The notes under the pieces are model-generated. The model was not told the origin of the DNA and did not search any database. It worked only from the letters and a program-made list of their open reading frames with translations. DNA of 10,605 bases from Halocafeteria seosinensis (lineage: Eukaryota > Sar > Bigyra > Bicosoecida). Within the stretch, counting starts at the first letter, position 1; each line of letters opens with the position of its first letter. The translations under genes were made by a program, and so were the position numbers. Below, piece by piece: positions 1 to 6,800 of the stretch. Location: positions 1-10,605 of the forward strand of contig LVLI01001580.1 of the NCBI GenBank assembly GCA_001687465.1. The letters run 5' to 3'.

Positions 1-2
1 CA

Positions 3-1396
3 GGGGGGGAGACTATCAAGAGTGCTTTGGGGAATGTTGTCGTGACGTGTGGCACATTACTTGTTGCTCTCTTTGGTGTAGCGTTAGTGTTTCCCCTGGC
101 AAACTGGACCCTCGGACCTGGCTGGCAAGACACCACGCGACCGTTTATGACAGAATACGTTTCTAACCTTCTTTGGCACGCTCGTCCCTTACCCGAAGAC
201 CAATTACGCTACTTGATGCAACATCCCACACCGAGAAGGTTTGCTGGAAACTATTATATCAACCGGTCGAATGTGTATCCTTCCTTGGATGAAGCCTTTT
301 TTCAAATTTGGTATGGGCCCAAACAGGTGGGGACACACACACAAATGTGACAGATAGCCCACCGGCCGGGAAGTTGACCACATCCTCTTAACGAGGAGCG
401 GTAAGCGCCCGTGTTAAGCAGCGACGGGCCCGCTGTTCCTGCAGCCTTGCTGACATGCGCCGTGGGGGAACACAGGTGAGGAAAACAACGGAGGCCAAAA
501 TGCTGGTAAATCGCACATCGTTGTCCGGGAAACCGGTGTTGTATCTGGCTTACAAAGATGGTAGAACGTTCACTCCCTTCCTGAACTGCTTCAAAACCTA
601 TGTAGAACTGCCCAAGGGCTCGCGATTCTCCGCGGAGACAGTCCCGTATCTCCAGCAGGCACTGGAAGAGGAATACGTTTCGAGCAAGACAGCACCATTG
701 CTTGTTATTGATGACATCAATGTGGCTTCCGCGGATGATGTTTATCGATGGGTCACGTTGGGTGGGCTCGGAAAAAACGAGAGATCATGGAAGACGGTTC
801 TCGTCTCCTCCCCAGGAGAAGGAATGCAAAAACTCCAACGTGTATCCGATCTGATCAGAGCAAAACATGTTATATTCGGGGCTGTTTCTCGCGAAGAAGC
901 ATATGAATATCTCGGCAAAGTGAAGGGTATCGAGGATCCAGTGGCTTGCTGGATTTGGCACGTAGTTGGGGGAAAGCCGGGTGATCTAGAAACCATTGTC
1001 CCAAACGCTAACCCTGGAAAAGAGGTGACTAAAGCGGACATAGTATCCCTCCGTAACATCGAACTGCGAAATATTGTGGAAACTGCCTACACAGAAGCAC
1101 GGATGTCACTTGGAGATGAAGCCAAGGGCACATGTTTCGGGGTTCGGGACAAACTATCCCGGGATGCTCCCGCCCAGTATCCCGGGATGCTCTGCCCCGA
1201 GTATCCCGGGATGCTCTGTCCGGGTATCCCGGGATGCTCTCCCTCGAGTATCCCGGGATGCTCTCCGATTGTATCCCGGGATGCTCTCCTGGAGTATCCC
1301 GGGATGCTCTCCGATTGTATCCCGGGATACCCTCACGAATCGCATCCCAAACGCATTTTAGTACCCTACATTCTATTTTTATTGACAATAATGTAA
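3..1396 (+). CDS. P-loop ATPase-like membrane protein, 5' partial, two exons, possibly decayed
   Basis: The frame is open from the window edge (exon 3-326), so the start lies outside. A 149-bp intron (327-475, GTGGGG...CACAG, TGCTGAC branch sequence near 449-454) joins in phase 0 to exon 476-1396, giving 414 residues in view. Visible parts: a hydrophobic segment at about residues 12-35 that reads as one membrane helix; a Walker A-like GPKQVRKTT at 105-113, spanning the splice junction; and a Walker B-like LLVIDD ending at D187-D188. This order fits an AAA/STAND-type ATPase anchored by an N-terminal helix, but I cannot name the family. Oddities: the Gly before the Walker A Lys is Arg, and from about residue 333 the frame consists of translated minisatellite followed by a short unrelated tail. 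The true C-terminus is therefore probably lost or replaced, and the gene may be a pseudogene. Strand and exon reading are well supported; activity is not. Confidence 0.6.
327..475 (+). other. Intron splitting the Walker A motif
   Basis: Donor CAG|GTGGGG and acceptor CACAG|GTGAGG, with a TGCTGAC branch-like sequence about 22 nt before the acceptor. Reading through instead gives a stop at 348-350. Both exons are phase 0 here and the joined peptide reproduces P-loop spacing. CAGGTGGGG at the donor and CAGGTGAGG at the acceptor form an imperfect 9-bp direct repeat around the intron. Confidence 0.7.
1155..1330. repeat. 23-bp minisatellite, 8 units, palindromic core ATCCCGGGAT
   Basis: CCCGGG recurs at 1158, 1181, 1205, 1228, 1252, 1275, 1298 and 1321. 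Spacings are 23 bp five times and 24 bp twice. The conserved part of each unit is TATCCCGGGATGCTC, followed by a variable linker of about 8 bp. The centre is a perfect 10-bp palindrome, and the last unit extends it to the 14-bp palindrome GTATCCCGGGATAC. The period is not a multiple of three, so translation cycles through YPGML, IPGCS and VSRDAL, and several frames stay open on both strands. That argues for non-coding origin even though the ATPase frame runs through it. Confidence 0.97.
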
Positions 1397-1438
1397 CAGT
1401 AGAGAGTATTATACTATTATGCATAAGAATGGTGTTTT

Positions 1439-1490
1439 TACAGTAGAAAGGCGGCCAAAATTGTACCATAATGGGCGAATTGGATCTCGT
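1439..1490 (+). mobile_element. Possible Tc1/mariner-like terminal sequence (single end)
   Basis: The sequence TACAGTAGAAAGGCGGCC followed by AAAATTGTACC has the general look of a Tc1/mariner or pogo-type terminus: a TA dinucleotide, CAGT at the outer end, then a CAAAATT-like block. A second TAACAGTAGAGAG lies 42 bp upstream at about 1395. No partner end in inverted orientation and no Tc1-type transposase is visible in the window, so at most this is a solo end or a remnant. The call rests on resemblance alone. Confidence 0.3.
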
Positions 1491-1556
1491 TTTTTCCGGC
1501 TCGAGCTTAGCCTTCTCTACGTCGCTCAAGAATGCCTGTCATTCTTGTTATACTAA

Positions 1557-1727
1557 ATCTTATGGAATGAAACTCCGTACACATACTCTATATCGAATGC
1601 GGATACAGTTCATTTGAAATGCTTCCAGAAATATGAAGAAGGATGCGATGAAAAAGGGGCATTAATGAGGGGAACTTGGTGTGAACTTCAGTGTGAAGCC
1701 GTCCGCCGGGCATACCTTGAAAGAGCC
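1557..1727 (+). other. Unrecognised open frame, 57 codons, Cys-rich, no upstream Met
   Basis: Open between stops at 1554-1556 and 1728-1730. The translation has four Cys in two spaced pairs (KCFQKYEEGC, then WCELQC) and a basic and acidic end (AVRRAYLERA). It reads like folded-protein sequence, but it has no initiator near its start and no family I recognise. An opposite-strand frame (about 1662-1868) covers part of it. It may be an exon fragment or chance. Confidence 0.15.
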
Positions 1728-1788
1728 TAATATCTTCGTTGGGATGACTGTCTGACCTGACGATGGTACCAAATGATTTATCGGTGAT

Positions 1789-2115
1789 ATGGCGAGGGTA
1801 ATATCACCTTGGATAGCTCCTAAGTCTTGCGGGATACTCCTAGATATGGCCGAGAAAGCAGCGGCCAAAACTAGCGAGGAGGAGGTACCAGTGACGAATA
1901 CATTCGCCGCAACATTACGCGATCACAAAGACGAATGGGCCAGGCAGGTACCAGTTCCCAAGTTCATATTTCTTGTAGGCTTTACATCGTGCACATATAT
2001 CGTTGCTGCGTCTGTTTGGACACCACCATATCGAGCCCCCCAACGAGGATGCCCGAACTACTCCCCTGACTGCGAAATATGCAGAAATTCCAACGCCGTA
2101 GAGCACCCAGGATAG
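1789..2115 (+). other. Unrecognised open frame, up to 108 codons
   Basis: An ATG at 1789 and another at 1846 lie in one frame. From 1846 the product starts MAEKAAAKTSEEE, a charged Ala/Lys/Glu-rich start, and it later gains a short hydrophobic stretch (FIFLVGFTSCTYIVAASVW). No domain is recognised. A GT at 1948 and TAG at 1978 would make a 31-bp intron, which is too short compared with the other introns here. Opposite-strand frames overlap. Possibly the first exon of an undetected gene. Confidence 0.2.
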
Positions 2116-2186
2116 AGGTGTCGGGCATCTCCTTTGCGTGAATTCCTTTACAACGTACGTTCATCTGTGTTTGTTGGTGATGCTTT

Positions 2187-2480
2187 GTGGCGTCCGTCAT
2201 CGGGGATACTTTGAAACGGGGTTTAGACGACGATGGCTTTTTCCTCGGAATCCGGCTGCGCTGCCAGCGGAAAAGCGGGTTCGGTACAAGACTGTTTATC
2301 TATGTTCTATTAGGAGTCCTGGATCAGTATTTTGAATATCATATGGGAATTCATAATATCTTCGCTGGAGGAAATGTTTTTCTGGATTTGGCAGAGTGGG
2401 ATACTCCTAGTTCTGATGATGGACTCGGAGACCGCCGAACCAGCGCGGGTGGCGAAATGAGAGTTCTGTACCACGTCTAA
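2187..2480 (+). other. Unrecognised open frame, 97 codons
   Basis: This ATG-started frame contains a stretch rich in Phe, Leu and Gly (FGTRLFIYVLLGVLDQYFEY) and an acidic tail. It ends at TAA 2478-2480, after which the same frame is open again to about 2606. Splice-like signals occur inside: an acceptor-like TTTTTCTGGATTTGGCAG ends at 2394 and a donor-like GTAAGAG begins at 2577. An exon reading is therefore possible, but I found no exon chain that gives a known domain. Confidence 0.2.
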
Positions 2481-2536
2481 CTTGAGACGTACCAATCTCC
2501 AAATGCAACGTTTGATTTGAATCAAACTCTAAGTAA

Positions 2537-2839
2537 CATCATTCCGCTGTATGCAACATTAATCGGGAGTATTGGGGTAAGAGATACCTCCAAAATAGTA
2601 TCGTAAATGAAGGCTTTCGGACGAGTATCGCGGCAAGAAACCTGGAAAGTTATACATGCTTTCTAAGTCAAATTGAGGCAGGAAAAAACTGCGGGGGCTC
2701 TCGTTCCTTCTTCTATATTGAAAATCCTTTTGATCGCATCCATTCAAGTGAAATTCGTCGAAGACGGATACTCCCAAAGAGTGTTGTGAAATCGAAGTCT
2801 TCTACTGAAGTTCGCGTTGGGAGAAGAGTGCAGCTCTAA
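2537..2839 (+). other. Unrecognised 100-codon open frame lacking an ATG start
   Basis: Open from the stop at 2534-2536 to TAA 2837-2839, without a Met codon at its head. The translation includes REYWGKRYLQ, an aromatic/acidic FFYIENPFDRIH and a run of Arg (EIRRRR), so it looks protein-like. An alternative reading uses donor GTAAGAG at 2577 and an acceptor ending at 2681, and gives a different hydrophobic peptide (ILKILLIASI). The two readings exclude each other. No family is recognised. Confidence 0.2.
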
Positions 2840-2863
2840 CCTTATTGAGTTCGGACATACGGA

Positions 2864-3154
2864 GTGCATGAGTCTTTTATTTCCACAAATCACCATTACA
2901 GTTGCCTGTCAATTCTATACGTGTACGTAATCGGGATTACGGTGCCCCGGATAACCTCAGACTTTGGGTCTTGGACGAAAGGCTTTGGGGCGTGTAGAGG
3001 GCCAGCAATGTTCAAAGTGGGAGATGCCTTTTGTGTGCAATGCTGGTGGGAAAACTATTGGCGCTCTAAATCTTTACTTTGTATTTTGTTTCCTTTGCAT
3101 GCAGCTATTCATGCAGAATTCATTGTAGGTGGATACTCTAAACCAGGATGGTGA
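2864..3154 (+). other. Unrecognised open frame, 96 codons
   Basis: ATG 2873 lies close to the head of this open frame (a GTG or other near-cognate start would lie slightly upstream). The product is rich in aromatic and Cys residues (FCVQCWWENYW), then hydrophobic (SLLCILFPLHAAIHAEF), and ends GGYSKPGW. The end resembles, at both DNA and peptide level, a segment near 2677-2790. The next open frame (3148-3411) starts by overlapping this one. No known domain; it could be part of a decayed duplicated gene. Confidence 0.2.
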
Positions 3155-3411
3155 AGTTGGAGGCTGCCACAAGCGGTGGAGTGCGGAAAGTAGAATGTCA
3201 TTCCTACCACTGTTTCGGCTCATTAAGGGAGTACTTGAATGGTTTGTTTCCTCTTAGTCAGTCTTCCCGACCATATTTCCTGTCCATGCATGTTCCTTCG
3301 GCTTTGGACAGCATCCAAGATGGCCAGAACGGTGCGCGGGGGATCGTGATTCCTCTAGCGCCAGCGAAGTGGTGTACATGTATGTATACTCCGGCAGATA
3401 GGACCCCGTAG
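3148..3411 (+). other. Unrecognised open frame, 87 codons
   Basis: An ATG-started frame that overlaps the end of the preceding open frame by 7 bp. The composition is ordinary, with Cys and His scattered (VECHSYHCF) and no membrane segment or motif that I recognise. It ends with TAG before a 430-bp stretch (3412-3842) in which I see no gene. It may be an unrelated small gene, an exon, or chance. Confidence 0.15.
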
Positions 3412-3740
3412 TAATGAAGTTTGCGCAATTAATTTGCCTTCCAGGGTGGCTATGCCCAGTGCTCTACTAATCTGCCGCTACACAACTATCTGCAAGCTGT
3501 CGCCGCTCGAGACATAGTACAAGCGTACTGCTAGTTCCTTCCATCACATAGCATATACCATGTATGCCTCGTAGTAATATCTCTGACGAATTCGTGTGCT
3601 TTAGTGGCTCTGCTTGCAAGCATCCGCCGTACGGACAGCTCCGAGAAATAATGTACTATTTGCGACTACATTTCTTTTTTCTTTCCGCACGGTGTGACTC
3701 CGTGATATTCCGAGGAGTGGTGAACAGCTTGCAGTATACA

Positions 3741-3756
3741 TGCTCTTAAGAGAGCA
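3741..3756. other. Short hairpin upstream of the transposase start
   Basis: TGCTCT, loop TAAG, AGAGCA: a perfect 6-bp stem about 90 bp before the proposed start codon at 3843, probably in the promoter or 5' leader. No function can be assigned. Confidence 0.3.
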
Positions 3757-3842
3757 ATTGTTTGAACTGGAAGCGTGACAACGAGCAAGAGCAACAAGAG
3801 AAGTAGAAATCAAGTTTAGGTCTCAAGAAATATTATACGACG

Positions 3843-6800
3843 ATGGCCGCAGCGGAAGAAACTCCATATTCATTTTCATCCGGCATTGAGAGAGCTACCA
3901 ATGTCGTCCAATTGTATGTACTAACAAAATTGGCAACAACGCAAACTTCTTATAGCGTATATGAGCTCATGTGTGTGAGCGCGTCCCCGCATTGTTGCTG
4001 CAGCATGCTGAAAAAGAACGTGCCGCCGGAGGCAATGGATCGCTTTATTACATGGGCAGGGGCTTTGCCATGTGGTACGTATTCAAGCTTGTCGCCTATA
4101 CTGTGAATGAATCTAGAATGAACCTCTTAGCCTTCACTTCGCTATGTTGCAGCCCCGCATGAAGATTGTCGCCAACGAATTGAGGCCTTCATGTACAATT
4201 ACCTGGTGGGTAAGGCTGCTCCCACTATCGAGGAGTACGACGCCCCCGTTACTGCCATTGTTGTGGGGCTACTAAACGTCTGTAGCCACCGCTTCTCTAG
4301 AAAACGGACAAGCATTGGTAGGCTTACAAGTTCGTATGTACCTTACAGTACCATACGACTAATTTGCCCCACTTGCAGGGAAACTGAGGGAGGGATTCGC
4401 CACGGATACACTCAGGTTTACGTGCAACTCAGCGAAGAAGAAACACGTGTGCTGCAAATCCTCATTTACGCTCCACGTAAAGCGTGATACAAGGGGTATT
4501 GTGAAATTGGTTGAGTTCCTCCAAGGCGATTCTCATAACCACCCATATGTTGAGGAGTACAACGTGACTATGGAGAAGTAAGGGACATTGTCTTGTTTCA
4601 TTCTATTAAGTATATTTTCAGAGTTTCTAAATCTCTGAGACATCAGTATGATGACCAAACAAGCGGCTGCCGAAGCCAAGCTGGAAAATCCAGGAATGAA
4701 GACCCCCTTGGCTATGGCAAAGGTACGATAAGGATGTAGTCCTATCAAGCCTACTGGTTTTTATGTTGACGCCAGGCACCATTGCAGACGGGATGTAAGA
4801 CCCTAACTGAGACAATGGCTCGCTCAATAAACCGAGCAACTGCAGCGCTAGCAGCAACGGAAGGTAAATACATACATACATAGGGTAATAACACACACAT
4901 ACACAGATGGTTGCAACTTGCGACTTCTTTGTTGGAACGCAGGATCACCAGCAAAATTAGACACTTACTTCACGAAACATGGTTTTAAATTCGTTATGGA
5001 CGAAGAAAGCGTGGTTTGGGCCAGTCCTGGAATGCTCGAAGCCGCCAAACAGTTCCAGGACCCGTGCTTCTTGGACTCGACTCATAAAGTTCCCGTGTCA
5101 GAAGGTTAGTACGCCATTTTCCCAGTATCTGTATTCCCTGAAATATAGAATGCATGTCACAGGTACATCGCTGTTGCACGTCGTATCCTACATAAACAAG
5201 AAGGGAGCAATCGAAGTAATTGCCATGGGATTGAGTTTTACTGAGTCCGAGTTAGTATGTAGCGAGATACCCCAGTTTTCGAATTCGTCGTGCGTGCTGA
5301 CTCACTTCCGTGCAGGATGGGACGAAAGTTCTCTCGTTTGTCGACGGTATTTTGGAAGGAAGGCAACCGTCTATTATATTTACTGGCAAGTGCTCCGGAT
5401 ACCTCAAAAAGTTTTCTTTGTCCCAGAATGAATCCAACTGTGCAGACGACTCAAGCGGTTATAGAGCAGCTGTCAGACATTTGTGGCCCGATACTTGGCA
5501 CCGCGCATGCGCTTGGCATATTGTGAGGAGATTCACGGCAATATTTAAGCAGTTTGGTGATACGGAAGTGGAGCAACAGGCCCGACTGCTACTTCGCAAG
5601 GTGATGGTAACCATCGACAGTTTGGCATGTGCGAACTATTGGGCTCAACTGCGAGAACTAATGCAAGCTGGTAAGCTCCTTAACTCTCCTGACGGAAGAG
5701 AACAAATGCTATGATCGTATCCTACATTGCAGAGTTGGGGGAGGATGTCGAAACCTTTCTCTCTTATTATGAAAACAACTTCGGTTTTTGGACTCTAGCT
5801 GGTATCCCTCGCACCTTGTACCTTGGGTTCATTTTCTCCAACTCACCCAGCGAGTCGGTAAACTCAAAGATCAAGCGATGCAGAGCCCACATAACTCCAT
5901 CCCTTTTGCGGTACTGTAAATACCTTATCGTATGAAGTACATTGTTTTCCTGATCAGATCGTTTCTGCTTGTTAATGTGCAGGACTGTATATTGCGTGAC
6001 CAAAATCTTCGATAATGACGTATCGTTCCCGGAAGAACTAGGACAGCCTCCGTGGCTTCCGAGTAAATTACAGTACTCAGGAGATAAGAAAAGAAGGGAA
6101 CGAAAACTCCAACTCTTATTCGCAGCATCCCTCCCCTCTTTATGGGAAGACGTAGTAGAACACGGCACGGAAACGTGCATCGAGTGCTTAACTTATTCCC
6201 AAGTGCAGTCCCACAAATACCGTGTTCTCCAGAACGAAGAAGAAGAGATACCAAATGACGATCCGTGCTTCATTGTGTCCTCCTATGATGGAAAGGAGGA
6301 CTTCTTGGTGTGCTTCAATGAACAGGATAAGTTAATATGTCTTTCGTGCACATTTAGAATGTTTTCTGGCGTGAGCTGTGCACACGTCATCCGAGTTTGC
6401 AAACACCTAAAACTGGGTGAAAAAAACCTGTTTTTTCACAGCAGCTCGATGATGAACAGCTGCGGAGAGCCCATGGAAAACTTATTTCAGGGACTACCAG
6501 CAGCCGCCATTGAACGGGCGGGGAGACTCAATGATTGTTTCTCTGAGAAACTCTTTTCAGAAACAGATATGGTATCTATGGAGCACGCCGACGCAGAGGA
6601 ACCAGATGAATTACAACGTGGAGCAGGAATCCTTCAGAACCTGCCAGACTCGCATTGCACGTTGCAGAGTGTGGTGGGACGTCAGACGCCACTTTCTCAA
6701 GAGTTGAAACACCAATGCCGAATGGAAACGGAAGCGTTCAAAATCCGGGAAGCGCGTCGGACAGATGCAGCAGGGAAGGCAGCAAGGAAATGGTGCACGG

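Larger units (their letters stand above)
1397..3842. other. Intergenic or decayed region without a confident gene
   Basis: No recognisable protein family was found on either strand. The stretch contains a Tc1/mariner-like terminus near 1439, several open frames of 57 to 108 codons in changing frames (listed separately where they looked protein-like), four same-strand copies of GGATACTC, and a hairpin at 3741-3756 ahead of the transposase start. The open frames could be exons of an undetected multi-exon gene or fragments of a decayed one. Opposite-strand frames of similar length overlap them, so strand cannot be settled from open frames alone. Confidence 0.5.

Noticed and set aside
1155-1330. 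CRISPR-like array of regularly spaced short repeats
   Set aside because: Spacers are only about 8 bp and are partly conserved, and the context is a eukaryotic genome with introns. This is a minisatellite.
1029-1529. Long open frames on both strands across the CCCGGG repeats
   Set aside because: They arise because the repeat unit lacks stop codons in most frames. The peptides are pure repeat translation.
1948-1978. 31-bp GT...TAG intron within the open frame at 1789-2115
   Set aside because: It is far shorter than every other intron here, and the joined peptide gives no recognisable domain.
4864-4906. Alternative 43-bp intron with acceptor ACACAG at 4906
   Set aside because: It also agrees in phase and adds 12 residues, but it is short for this gene. 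The acceptor at 4942 gives 79 bp, a better pyrimidine tract and a compact linker as in related transposases. It is not fully excluded.
4533-4954. Minus-strand open frames across the transposase exons, and similar ones at 5767-6254 and 7127-7834
   Set aside because: They lie opposite exons with clear conserved motifs and carry no domains of their own.
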